DNA of 64,000 nt, taken from Trichomonas vaginalis G3. Lineage: Eukaryota > Parabasalia > Trichomonadida > Trichomonadidae. The stretch lies in assembly GCF_026262505.1 (NCBI RefSeq), contig NW_026529259.1, positions 124,001-188,000 of the forward strand, written 5' to 3'. The position numbers were made by a program, and so were the translations under genes. A model generated the notes under the pieces. The model was not told where the DNA came from, did no database searches, and saw only the letters and a list, made by a program, of their open reading frames with translations. Shown in pieces: positions 28,911-37,056 of the stretch; position 1 is the first letter of the stretch, and each line of letters opens with the position of its first letter.

Positions 28911-29495
28911 TTAAAATGGTATGCCATATAGCTTCTTGAATTTGTTAAGAAGTATTTTAACGTATTTTCCATCTGTATCTCTAGCGTATACATAAGCATA
29001 GCCTGCCTTAGTAAAACATACTTGTAATTTTCTATAGTTTACGCCGGTATAAAAGTAGAAAGAGTCCTGTTCTTCGCTATAGTAGTAAAACTCAAACGTA
29101 TGCTCGCCATAGTCTGTAATTTCAATTGTTTCATCTTCTAGTTCGTCGACAAATTCGAATACAATATCTCTAAATTTGCCTCTGTTCTTACTGTTTTCAG
29201 AACGAGTAACCCAACGTAAGTTTTCAAGTCTATTGTCGTTTCTTATATGGTTTATATGGTCTACAAAAGGTAAATTGTTAGGATTCGGTATAAAATGAGT
29301 TGCAATGACAACATGTTTAAAATAGTTTTTTCCACCCATCCTCATAATAGCATATCCTTTATTTCCCTCCCATCCGCTTAAAACTCTTTTTGTCTTTTTG
29401 TTTCTGACTTCAAATGACTCACAACAGTGAATTTCATATTTCTCATCTAACAAACAAGTTTCCCAACGGTCTTTTCCAACAAACTCAGCGTACAT
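28911..29495 (-). CDS. HNH endonuclease (homing type)
   Basis: 194 residues, intact. An N-terminal NUMOD4-like part (GWEGNKGYAIMRMGGKNYFK) precedes an HNH core: HVVIATHF, FVDHINHIRNDNRLENLRWV, TRSENSKNR. D-H-x-N-x-x-x-x-N-R-x-x-N-L-R-W is the pattern of phage and viral homing endonucleases. Residues ~110-190 form an added C-terminal part ending KKLYGIPF. It sits 26 bp upstream of the polymerase with its own AT-rich promoter motif. In B it is absent here, but remnants lie after the polymerase. It would cut DNA lacking the gene and so promote its own spread. Confidence 0.85.
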   Translation of the reverse strand: MYAEFVGKDRWETCLLDEKYEIHCCESFEVRNKKTKRVLSGWEGNKGYAIMRMGGKNYFKHVVIATHFIPNPNNLPFVDHINHIRNDNRLENLRWVTRSENSKNRGKFRDIVFEFVDELEDETIEITDYGEHTFEFYYYSEEQDSFYFYTGVNYRKLQVCFTKAGYAYVYARDTDGKYVKILLNKFKKLYGIPF

Positions 29496-29543
29496 TTCAA
29501 ATAAAATAAAAAAAATATTTTTTTGAAAAATATACTGTTTTCT

Positions 29544-30128
29544 TTACTTAACATAACCTCCTGCTGCCATAAGTCTTTGACGCCAACCCATACCAGCTAA
29601 TGAAGGTTGACTTGGTTTAGTATTGAAACTAAACTTTGGTTTTGGTTTATCTTCAGTTTTTGGTTTTTCTTCTTCTATCGGTTTTTCGTCACTTTTCGGT
29701 TCCTCTGACTTTACCTCACCTGCAGGAACAGTTGTGTCGTCAACATCTTCATAAATATCATATGCCATTTGTTTTTGTTTTCCTTTCAACTTTTTGTGTT
29801 TGTTGTAAAGTTTAGAATATTTCGACTCTAAGTCAATGAGATGTTCTATAATGAACTGTTGGTCAGTGAAGAATACCTTCCCATCTGTTGTCTCGAAAGC
29901 TCCTTCAGACTTCAATATTTTATTTGTGAGAGTCTGTTTCTTTTTTGAGATACTTGCCGTTCCATTTCTATGAAAAGTGACTTTGTAGTTAGGGTTTGTA
30001 TTTCCAGACCTGGCACTTTCTATTATTGAATTTTTCTCTTCATCTGTAAGTTCTTTGACAGGTTTTGACAATGGTTCTGAACTTTTTGTTTGTGGTGTCA
30101 AATCTACCGTTTCAACTTCTTCGGTCAT
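29544..30128 (-). CDS. Acidic/basic bipartite small protein, unknown
   Basis: 194 residues. N-terminal part is Glu/Thr-rich (MTEEVETVDLTPQTKSSEPL). A central block follows (NPNYKVTFHRNGTASISKKK), then a coiled helix (IIEHLIDLESKYSKLYNKHK). An extended Pro/Glu/Lys linker leads to a conserved tail (SLAGMGWRQRLMAAGGY). The ATG overlaps the context ATGAAATGA that also precedes the small Pro-Lys genes, so these genes share translation or promoter context. B has the same gene with one base lost. Function unknown; location next to virion-like small proteins suggests a structural or scaffolding part. Confidence 0.6.
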   Translation of the reverse strand: MTEEVETVDLTPQTKSSEPLSKPVKELTDEEKNSIIESARSGNTNPNYKVTFHRNGTASISKKKQTLTNKILKSEGAFETTDGKVFFTDQQFIIEHLIDLESKYSKLYNKHKKLKGKQKQMAYDIYEDVDDTTVPAGEVKSEEPKSDEKPIEEEKPKTEDKPKPKFSFNTKPSQPSLAGMGWRQRLMAAGGYVK

Positions 30129-30147
30129 TTCATCTCAGTAAAAAATT

Positions 30148-30299
30148 TTAGTTTGGTTTGTTTTCAACTGGTTGTTTAGGTTTTTTAAGTCGGTCTAAAC
30201 TTCCTGAGGTATAGGAAGAACTTGACAAACACGTTGTGTAACTGCTGGAAGTCGACAAATCCATCTTGAACCCATTTGTCTCAATGCTGTATTGTTCAT
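30148..30299 (-). pseudogene. Small Pro/Lys-tailed protein gene, frame broken
   Basis: Homologue of the 50-codon gene 42818-42970. It starts MNNTALRQMGSRWICRLPAV. One T is missing after CCTCAGGAAGTT, so translation stops at 30195 after 34 codons. The lost tail was Lys/Pro-rich (LKKPKQP). A has one copy; B has two in tandem. Confidence 0.6.
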
Positions 30300-30318
30300 T
30301 TCATCTCAGTAAAAAACT

Positions 30319-30720
30319 TTACATTCCCCACGTTTGAGGCGGTTGCGGTTGGTTGTTGTTTACCCATTGTTGTGCATGGTTATATCCTCTGTTAAAGAAT
30401 CTTTCACCTTGGTCCATGTAGTGCCCTGCTTGGTTATAGTAGTCATTTGCTTTGTTATAGTAGTTTCCTGCTTGTCTTCCTACATTGTCCATCCATCCTT
30501 GAACTTTTCCTCTTGTTTCAGGATTTGGAATAAGATTTGCTGCATCTCGTGCTACCTCCCAACCTTTCTGTACAGTTTGTATAATAGGTTGTGCTTTCTC
30601 TTTCAGTATACCTAATGTACTCAAAATCTTCCTTCCAATTCCAAATGCACCTCTGGCTAGTGTTCCCACTGCGGGCAAAAATCTAGATGCGACTCCTGCT
30701 ATTGCGCCAAATAAACCCAT
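30319..30720 (-). CDS. Small amphipathic virion-like protein (133 aa)
   Basis: 133 residues, intact in both A and B and 95% or more alike by eye. The N-terminus (MGLFGAIAGVASRFLPAVGT) is a Gly-rich amphipathic or hydrophobic segment of the kind found in membrane-active peptides. A helix follows (KEKAQPIIQTVQKGWEVARD). Then comes an Asn/Tyr/Gln-rich repeat region (YYNKANDYYNQAGHYMDQ) and the end QPPQTWGM. It starts 16 bp from the divergent integrase gene. The layout recalls membrane-lytic or internal minor capsid proteins such as those of adenovirus-like viruses, but I cannot show homology. A virion membrane-penetration role is inferred. Confidence 0.6.
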   Translation of the reverse strand: MGLFGAIAGVASRFLPAVGTLARGAFGIGRKILSTLGILKEKAQPIIQTVQKGWEVARDAANLIPNPETRGKVQGWMDNVGRQAGNYYNKANDYYNQAGHYMDQGERFFNRGYNHAQQWVNNNQPQPPQTWGM

Positions 30721-30736
30721 TTCTTATGGGTTAAAA

Positions 30737-31694
30737 ATGACGAATTCAAACAAGGACCCCTATGTTTCTAAGGCAACAAAGAAAGCACTCATGATAAAAA
30801 TCTTTAGTTCAACACCAAATGCTTGGTTTATGGATATCTTGGAAAACATTCCGAGAGTTAGAACAGATGGACCTCCATACTGGCTAATATTTGTCGGTCA
30901 AAACACAAGATACTGTGAAGCCATACCATTACAGTCCAAAAATATTTTAGATGTGAAAACTGCTTTGACAATATTCGTTGACAAATACCATCCAACAAAA
31001 CTGACATCTGACTGTGAACGTTCTTTCAAATCAGACGATATTAAAAACTATCTGCGTTCAAAAAATGTAAACCAATATTTCATTGTCGACCAAAACCATT
31101 CTGCTCTTGGTGTCATTGACAGTTGTATAAAAATCTTAAGAGACTTAAACCAACCACAAGGTGGTGAGGTAGATGAAATGTCATATGACGACAAGTATAG
31201 ACATTTCTCCATGGCAAAGATGAGACAAGTTTTAAATATTTACAATAGCCGTAAACAAAAAGGTTTGGGAAACCACTCCCCCGAAGAAATGAAAAACAAC
31301 CCCGACTTAGAGAAAGACTATATATTTAATAGTTTAGTCAAAAGAGACAAACAAAAAGAATGCCAGGCTTCAAACTTAAGAAAGGTGACAAAGTAAAAAT
31401 AGAAATACCTAAACGCGACCCATATGAAAATACTATTGACTATGACAACAATGGAACTCGACAGGTACTCACATTCGTGTTCGTAAAAATAGAAGAAAGT
31501 ATACAAGAGAATATTATGAAGTTTTAGGCAAACATGGCAAAATGTACAGACTGCAAGCAGAAGATAAAACTACTATTGTCAGACCTCGTTTCAAACTTGT
31601 TAAGGTTCAAGGTGGTATACTTTCAAAGACAGTTCCTAACAAATATAAGACAACTCCTGACGAATATGCTAAAGAAGTTGAAAATGACGACTAA
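30737..31694 (+). pseudogene. Retroviral-type (rve) integrase, two frame breaks
   Basis: About 319 codons. Comparison with the intact B copy (41420-42379) shows one base lost near 31355 and another near 31455, so translation ends at 31396. The catalytic core is inside the open part: D in WFMDILENI, D in LTSDCERSF, and an Asp exactly 36 residues later in SALGVIDSCIKIL where the family has Glu. The lost part includes the basic C-terminal region. The gene converges on the fibre gene with a 4-bp overlap. Confidence 0.8.
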
Positions 31695-33004
31695 GCAATT
31701 CTATACCATGCGTAAACTGTCATGTAAGGTGGCATGTAGTCTTTACTTTGTCCCGTTGTTTGCGTATATCCTGTAACGCGATGTGTATGGTTTCCATCTC
31801 CCTGAGTGTCACTCCAGTAACAATTTATAGCAAACTGAACGTCGTCTTTAACATCATATCCTTTACCTTTTTTCAAGGCGTGCCAATCCCAAAATTTATG
31901 CTTATGCCAACCTGCTTGAGATGTACTTAAATCTACGTAGTGACTGTGTGCAGGTAAATTTTCACCTGAAATCGTTTTACTTCCACCTGTTTCCTTTGAA
32001 GAGTTTGCACAATACAAAAACCTGTCGACTATTTGAGTCCAAGTTCCAAAACCCAGAACTGTTTCTGGTCTGGTAGAGTTCATTGACGTATAAATAGAGC
32101 CTATAGGATATAATGTTTGAAGCATTTCTGTCTTTAACGTTTGAAGCTCTGTTTTGTCAGCTTTCTTATCTAACTCATCGTTAACATATGTTTTGTCAGC
32201 TTTCTTATCTAACTCATCGTTAACATATGTTTTGTCAGCTTTTTTATCATATAAATCTTGAGCAGTGAATTTAACTTTGTTTTCATCCTCCATGACATAG
32301 ACATTTCTACATCTAATGTCTTTATCCGATGTTATGTCATCCTCCGATGTTAAACCTTGTGGAAAGTTAGGAGGTTTCCAATTTAATACATCCCCACCAG
32401 TTTCTTCAACCGTTCCTTCAATATTTTCTATACCAACAGTTGCGAAGAAATCGTGTGTATGTCCAACGTCACTTTTCCTGTTTAAGGTTTCTTGTAAGTT
32501 TGTAATATTTGCAATGGTATGTGTATGAGTCTTTTTAGAATATTCTTTGTCAGCTCTTGTCACTTCACTTGACATTTTATTGTCAACATATGTTTTATCC
32601 GCTTTGTCATCTAACATTGCTGGTAGTTCATCTACGTCATAGATGTTATGTGTATGATGTTTTTGTGGGTATGTTCTATCTGTCCATGCGAGAATATAGT
32701 CTCTTGTTGCATCTACATACTCTTTGTCAGCTTTGTTGTCAATATCTGCCTTCAAAAGAAGTTCATCTATAGGTTTCTCGTTTAAAGTTCTTTTTGTTGG
32801 ATTTATACAAACAGTATGGTTCTTACTGTCTTGAAACAGAAACTCGTCTGTCAATGGGTTTATCGTCAGTTTTAAGTTTCCTTCTTTCAATGACTCAGAT
32901 ATCTTAGAATAGTTTGAAAAGTTTGTTGTGTTCTTATTTAGAGCTTGTACAATGAGTTGTCGGTTGTGTTGTATTTCTCTCATAGACGCTGTTTCTTTCG
33001 ACAT
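31691..33004 (-). CDS. Phage-tail-type fibre/collar protein
   Basis: 437 residues, intact. Residues 1-90 are a conserved anchor (MSKETASMREIQHNRQLIVQ). Residues ~90-290 are repeats: KADKTYVN occurs several times, with HTHTI and VGHTHD motifs. Those His-x-His patterns bind metal in trimeric phage fibres. Residues 299-437 are a typical phage tail-collar/baseplate tip domain: YPIGSIYTSMNSTRPETVLG, then FGTWTQIVDRFLYCANSSKE, LPAHSHYVDL, GNHTHRVTG and MPPYMTVYAWYRIA. Such proteins form trimeric receptor-binding fibres in bacteriophages. Here it would serve as the particle's attachment fibre. The anchor and tip match the B copy closely while the middle differs, which signals domain exchange. Confidence 0.85.
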   Translation of the reverse strand: MSKETASMREIQHNRQLIVQALNKNTTNFSNYSKISESLKEGNLKLTINPLTDEFLFQDSKNHTVCINPTKRTLNEKPIDELLLKADIDNKADKEYVDATRDYILAWTDRTYPQKHHTHNIYDVDELPAMLDDKADKTYVDNKMSSEVTRADKEYSKKTHTHTIANITNLQETLNRKSDVGHTHDFFATVGIENIEGTVEETGGDVLNWKPPNFPQGLTSEDDITSDKDIRCRNVYVMEDENKVKFTAQDLYDKKADKTYVNDELDKKADKTYVNDELDKKADKTELQTLKTEMLQTLYPIGSIYTSMNSTRPETVLGFGTWTQIVDRFLYCANSSKETGGSKTISGENLPAHSHYVDLSTSQAGWHKHKFWDWHALKKGKGYDVKDDVQFAINCYWSDTQGDGNHTHRVTGYTQTTGQSKDYMPPYMTVYAWYRIA

Positions 33005-33022
33005 TTTTATTCTAGATAAAAT

Positions 33023-33870
33023 ATGCTTTCAATAGAAAAAGAAAATTCTAGAGTTGCTACAACTAAACCATTAGATGAACTTTTTACCAATGTCGGTCAA
33101 AAGTTTGAGACAGAGACCGTAAAGCATGAAGGCTATCGTTTTGACTACCCGTTAAGATGGCTAAGAGACCCATCCGTCACAAAAGCTATTGGCTTTCGTA
33201 GAATGAAGTTCATTTCAGAAGCCATACATGGTTTCCCATTTACGGTCGCTTTTGAAGTTCGATACTATAACAAAGAAAAACGTACGTATGAGAAATTTGA
33301 ACAGGGAAAACTTTTACAAGTGAATTTGCTTGTAAACTTAGAAACAACTCTTCAAGCTTTTCAAGAAAAAAAAACGATATCTATCTCGAATATGCAAAAC
33401 AGTACAACATTGACGAAGGAGAATACCATCTCGATATTATATATGACAGGAAAAATGCAACTGTTAAATTCAATAGAATAGAAGACCTTGGAGAAGACGT
33501 TTATATTTCTACAAAATATAACAACTTGGCATGGTATAGATTTTTGAGGATGTTAAATCAGCCTGCAGAATATCCAGTACACCCGAACTTTTATGAAGTC
33601 GAAAACCCTAATGGAACATATGAAAATGTTTTCGACTCAGATGCTATTATAGTTCATGCTTCATTTTCTGGCGCACAAAACTCTTTTTTATGCTTGGCAA
33701 ATGACTTTTACGAAAAACCTACAAAGCTATATGAACCACCGAGTGGAAGTATTTCAGACTTTCAAGTATGGTTTACTACAGATGGAAGAAAGAGAATAAT
33801 TCCATTATACCACGCGTTTTACTTAGAACTTAGTTTCATATACAACTACTATCGAACGGTAAAAATATAA
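33023..33870 (+). pseudogene. Family X member 2, frame broken
   Basis: Paralogue of 25834-26694. The frame breaks near 33372 in a run of A (one base short against B). Pieces 33023-33481 and 33526-33870 are open. It starts 18 bp from the divergent fibre gene, so the two probably share a promoter and function. Beta-rich; ends ELSFIYNYYRTVKI. B carries the homologue broken at a different place (near 39115), so an intact ancestor is implied. Possible fibre-anchoring or minor capsid protein (inference). Confidence 0.6.
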
Positions 33871-33872
33871 TT

Positions 33873-34115
33873 TTAATACGGTTGAGGTGTTGGATTTGGT
33901 TGCCAACTAGACTGTGGTGCAGGTTCAGGCTGTTGTATAACAGGAGCTTGTTCTTCTGGTTCAGGGTCTTTAGGTATAATACCAACGAACTGACCTACTC
34001 TTTTACCAATATTTTTGACACCGTTCCAAATTCCTCTTCCGACGGTTTTTATTCCATTCCATATACCTCTTCCAACATTTCGAAAGAAGTTTCCTATTCT
34101 TCCAAAGAAACCCAT
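33873..34115 (-). CDS. Small basic amphipathic protein with GRGIWNG repeats
   Basis: 80 residues. MGFFGRIGNFFRNVGRGIWN then a second GRGIWNG, giving two copies of GRGIWNG(I/V)K, a basic stretch NIGKRVGQFVG, an acidic Pro-rich linker (DPEPEEQAPV) and a Gln/Pro tail. It has the same plan as the 133-residue protein: N-terminal amphipathic segment, then a flexible tail. It may be a membrane-active or DNA-linked minor virion protein. The B copy is distorted by compensating indels. It lies 3 bp from the convergent family X gene. Confidence 0.6.
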   Translation of the reverse strand: MGFFGRIGNFFRNVGRGIWNGIKTVGRGIWNGVKNIGKRVGQFVGIIPKDPEPEEQAPVIQQPEPAPQSSWQPNPTPQPY

Positions 34116-34133
34116 TTTACTATATGTAAAAAT

Positions 34134-34496
34134 CTAATGTCCGCCTAGTCTCTTACGTTTCCTGTTGAGTTCCATAGCATTCTTTAACTGGAGCTCATAC
34201 ATTCTGTTTCTCCTCTGGTAGAAAACATATTCTGGGTCAACTCCTGTGTTCGCGTCATCTGCATAAAGTTGTTTATATCCGACTTCAGGGTTTGTATAAA
34301 ACTCTTTCCATCTCATATTTGCATACCATGGTGGCAAACCTAACGCAGCGTCATTTGACATGGCAGTTTGCATTTGTACATCTGTTGGCACTTGACCATA
34401 GTTTGCCATTGCAGTTTGTATTCTAACTTCATTTGGAATATTCTCTGGGTTTGGTTGTCCAGGTTGCTGTGCATTCGCTAAGTTCTGTGCGTCCAT
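34134..34496 (-). CDS. Small Asn/Gln-rich protein, unknown (120 aa)
   Basis: 120 residues. MDAQNLANAQQPGQPNPENI is followed by two near repeats (RIQTAMANYGQVPTD, QMQTAMSNDAALGLP) and PWYANMRWKEFYTNPEVGYK. It ends in a basic tail (ELNRKRKRLGGH) resembling a nuclear localisation or DNA-binding signal. The B homologue (38261-38620) is frame broken. Its position between a small amphipathic protein and a membrane protein suggests a late structural gene. No family recognised. Confidence 0.6.
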   Translation of the reverse strand: MDAQNLANAQQPGQPNPENIPNEVRIQTAMANYGQVPTDVQMQTAMSNDAALGLPPWYANMRWKEFYTNPEVGYKQLYADDANTGVDPEYVFYQRRNRMYELQLKNAMELNRKRKRLGGH

Positions 34497-34519
34497 TTAA
34501 TATTAGATAAAAATATCTC

Positions 34520-34651
34520 TTACGAGTACATATACTGGACATTTGCAGGCATTGGTTCATCTTCATATTCTCTATATCTTTCTGCCACGTCAAATAAATA
34601 AATGACACAATGGAAAAAACCTAAAACAAGTAGTCCGATTTCAAACCACAT
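34520..34651 (-). CDS. 43-residue single-span membrane protein
   Basis: ATG at 34651 inside the 3' end of the methylase gene (31-bp overlap). An N-terminal hydrophobic segment (WFEIGLLVLGFFHCVIYLF) of about 18 residues can span a membrane. A short acidic tail follows (REYEDEPMPANVQYMYS). In B one T of the T-run is missing and the frame is lost. The out-of-frame overlap with the methylase suggests translational coupling or compact packing. A virion membrane or holin-like role is possible but unproven. Confidence 0.55.
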   Translation of the reverse strand: MWFEIGLLVLGFFHCVIYLFDVAERYREYEDEPMPANVQYMYS

Positions 34652-35454
34652 TTACTTACTAATAAAATTTCTTTATTGTGACACTTTCTCCAGTTTATAG
34701 GACCTCTCTCATATTCTATCTTGTCATATATAAACTCATAGTCATGTATGTCCTCTAACCATCTCATAACGGTTTCCAAACCACTTTTATCGGATGTAAA
34801 GTAAAAGCATGGATGGTTATGTAAAACGTCTAAAGTTTCTAAAGAGTCTCTCAAAGTCCAGTCTACTTGGTATTGAAAATCCCATGTGTTATAGAACGGC
34901 GGGTCCACTATAAAGAAAACATTTTCCTTGTCTTTATATTTTTCATACAACTCTGTCCAATGACATCTCACAAACTCTATACCCTCAATATATTTTTCTA
35001 TGTCCTCTTTGAAAACATTTGTATAGTTAAGATATAAAACTTTTGACATAAGTGTTTCAATGTCATGAACTCTTATAGAACCACTATACAATAGTCTAGA
35101 AGATATACTATCCCAGTCAATATACTCTGCTTTTTTCAAAACCTCTCTGACAGTATTTTTCTTATCTAATGGTATACGTTCCATCTTACCTATAGGTATC
35201 TTTTCTTTTAACTCTTTCAATATTTTGTTTGTGTCTGGTATATGTTTGAGACGGTTCATATAGTTGTCGAAGTCATTGCATATAATCTTTGAGTCAGGAA
35301 ATATTGTATGGCACAAATGAGATATATAGAAACTTCCACCGAACAAGTCTACAAATGTTAGACCATTCGGTAGTTTCTTAAGTTCTCTCAATAGAATATC
35401 TTTACATCTACTCTTATTTCCAAAGAAGGGTAACGGTGGTTTTGTAAAATTCAT
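34621..35454 (-). CDS. Dam-type N6-adenine DNA methyltransferase
   Basis: 277 residues from the ATG at 35454, which corresponds to the start in B; the upstream in-frame extension runs into repeat sequence. Motifs of class D12 (Dam/DpnM-like): PFFGNKSR at 9-16 (FxGxK, AdoMet binding), FVDLFGGSF at 34-42, and catalytic DPPF at 184-187 followed by YNTW. DPPF instead of DPPY is known in functional N6-adenine enzymes. It would methylate adenine in element and possibly host DNA. N6-methyladenine is the known DNA mark in Trichomonas. It is the outermost gene of this arm. The B copy is intact with few changes. Confidence 0.88.
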   Translation of the reverse strand: MNFTKPPLPFFGNKSRCKDILLRELKKLPNGLTFVDLFGGSFYISHLCHTIFPDSKIICNDFDNYMNRLKHIPDTNKILKELKEKIPIGKMERIPLDKKNTVREVLKKAEYIDWDSISSRLLYSGSIRVHDIETLMSKVLYLNYTNVFKEDIEKYIEGIEFVRCHWTELYEKYKDKENVFFIVDPPFYNTWDFQYQVDWTLRDSLETLDVLHNHPCFYFTSDKSGLETVMRWLEDIHDYEFIYDKIEYERGPINWRKCHNKEILLVSKCGLKSDYLF

Positions 35455-35524
35455 TTTATATACAATAAAAATGTTTTTTCCTGAAAAGTGACAGAAAAGT
35501 GACAAAACATGTACGAAGAAGTCT

Positions 35525-35600
35525 TGAAAATTCAAGAGGGTAGAAAAGAGGTTAGAAAAGAGGTTATATCTAACCTTCTACCCTAAACATTATTTTTGTC
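35525..35600 (-). repeat. Palindromic spacer module near right end of A
   Basis: Inverted; GGGTAGAAAAGAGGTTAGAA with core GGTTATATCTAACC, a mix of the GGTAGA and GGTTAGA versions. Confidence 0.75.
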
Positions 35601-35642
35601 TGATTTTACGAAGAAGTCTTGACAAAACATGAAAACATATAT

Positions 35643-35765
35643 AATTTGTGAAAAGCTCCTGGAAGACCCGTATATAAGAACTTCATTTATACTAAACATC
35701 TTCAGGGCTAGAAGGCACGAAGTGCCTGGAAGCCCCACTACCTTTTTTTTTTTTTTTTTTTTTTT
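35643..35765 (-). repeat. Right terminal inverted repeat of A
   Basis: Inward from the T-run (23 T, 35743-35765): GGTAGTGGGGCTTCCAGGCA then GCCCTGAAGATG, ATAAATGAAGTTCTTATATA and CGGGTCTTCCAGGAGCTTTT. The last part is shared with the left end of C rather than with the left end of A. Confidence 0.88.
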
Positions 35766-35771
35766 GATGTA
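35766..35771. repeat. Right target-site duplication of element A
   Basis: GATGTA, identical to 9617-9622. Confidence 0.8.
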
Positions 35772-36555
35772 AAGTGGAAAATTATAGTATAACTTATATT
35801 GCTGATGACTCGTAAATGGACAAAATATATTTTATTCGAATGGATGTTAGTTTTTATGATATTTCTATTATACTATATATGTCAAATCATTGTATAATAT
35901 ATATATAAGATAAATAGCCCGAATTTTTTTTTATAAAAAAAGTGTTTTTTCAAATTTAATAATAAATATTTTATTCTGCTTATAAATCATATTGTCTTGT
36001 AATATTTGATAAAATTATCACTGAATTCTTAATTAGTTTTTTAAAAATATCAATTTTGATTTATTGGACTTGAAAATATTTTATTTATATTATAAATCAT
36101 ATTATCATTTAGTGTTTATCAAAATTATGGTTCTTCGTTTTGTAGCTATATTTTGAATGACAATAGAAAAAAAAATACTAGAAACTAAATATGTATTTAA
36201 TTTTATAAGTAAAAATTCACATAATGATAATATATTTGTGAAGTTTATTTGAAGAAACGATTTTTATTAATTCAATTTTCATTATAGCATTATTTAGGTG
36301 AAGTGCTCTCAAATTGTGAGCCAGACAAATGTTTAATGGCTGCAATAAAGGAACATAGCTCAGGTGCGTTTGCATTGAATATTTATCGTTTTGATTTCAC
36401 AAAACATCGTTGCGTTTAATCAAAAATTTGATTAACTTAATAAATTTAAAGATTAAGCGATCTCATTTTAACACAATCGGTAAATTCAATACGTCTATGA
36501 AACAAAGCCATAATTTCTCGTAGTATAAAATATTTGATAAAATTTTATCGCTTAC
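35772..36555. other. AT-rich flank, nothing recognised
   Basis: No credible gene. There are repeated motifs such as AAATCATATT(G/A)TC near 35988 and 36087 and TTGATAAAATTATC, which suggest a degenerate ~110-bp duplication. Confidence 0.5.
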
Positions 36556-36561
36556 AGAGGT

Positions 36562-36742
36562 GGAATTAAAGGGTGAGAGATATATAGATAGACTATATAT
36601 CTCTCACCCTTTAATTCCCTATACAAAGTTCGAAAACTTGGGTGCAATCAGATCTGATTGCACCCAAGTTTTCGAACTTCATGTAAAGAATTGCTTGCTA
36701 TGATGTACTGATCATGAATCAGTACATCATAGCAAGCAATTC
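36562..36742. repeat. Hairpin array 2 (three perfect hairpins)
   Basis: Hairpins at 36562-36618 (GGAATTAAAGGGTGAGAGAT arms), 36628-36677 (GTTCGAAAACTTGGGTGCAA arms) and 36688-36742 (GAATTGCTTGCTATGATGTA arms). All three have homologues in array 3 in the opposite order, with compensatory arm changes. Confidence 0.9.
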
Positions 36743-36794
36743 TTCATCTTAAATATATTTTTCTTAATCAATACATAACTTGTTCGCAATTTGG

Positions 36795-36985
36795 TTTTAG
36801 ACGCTATATTTTAATCTAATTTCGATTTTTTATAAAATCGCGTACTTCTAATAAAACGCGATTTCAAAAACAATCGCGATTTTTTTCTGTTCGCAATTTT
36901 TCAGAAGTTCGCGATTTTATAAAAAATCGAAATTTTTCTTTGCGATCGAGATTTAAAAATTCGGTTGCGATTTTGCCTAAACAAA
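36795..36985. repeat. ATCGCGAT-type palindromic word array
   Basis: Degenerate repeats of AAATCGCGATTT ending with AAAAATTCGGTTGCGATTTT, the inverted match of the start of 5494-5710. It is a dispersed repeat of the host or of a small foldback element. Confidence 0.7.
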
Positions 36986-37056
36986 AATGAAAAAGATAGG
37001 AATAGCAATGAATAGTGATGTGGGTATAGAAAATGTAAGAGATATGAAGGTCAGGT

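Larger units (their letters stand above)
9623..35765. mobile_element. Maverick/Polinton element A, full length
   Basis: A 26,143-bp element with inverted termini, a 6-bp target duplication and the expected gene set: DNA polymerase, integrase, packaging ATPase, capsid, SF3 helicase, plus KilA-N genes, methylase and fibre. Several genes (core protein, helicase, integrase and small genes) carry single-base frame breaks. Polymerase, ATPase, capsid, methylase, fibre and most KilA-N genes are open. It would therefore be non-autonomous as written, unless the breaks are assembly errors. Confidence 0.92.

Noticed and set aside
35455-35535. Upstream extension of the methylase in A
   Set aside because: Goes into subterminal repeat; B starts at the ATG equivalent to 35454.
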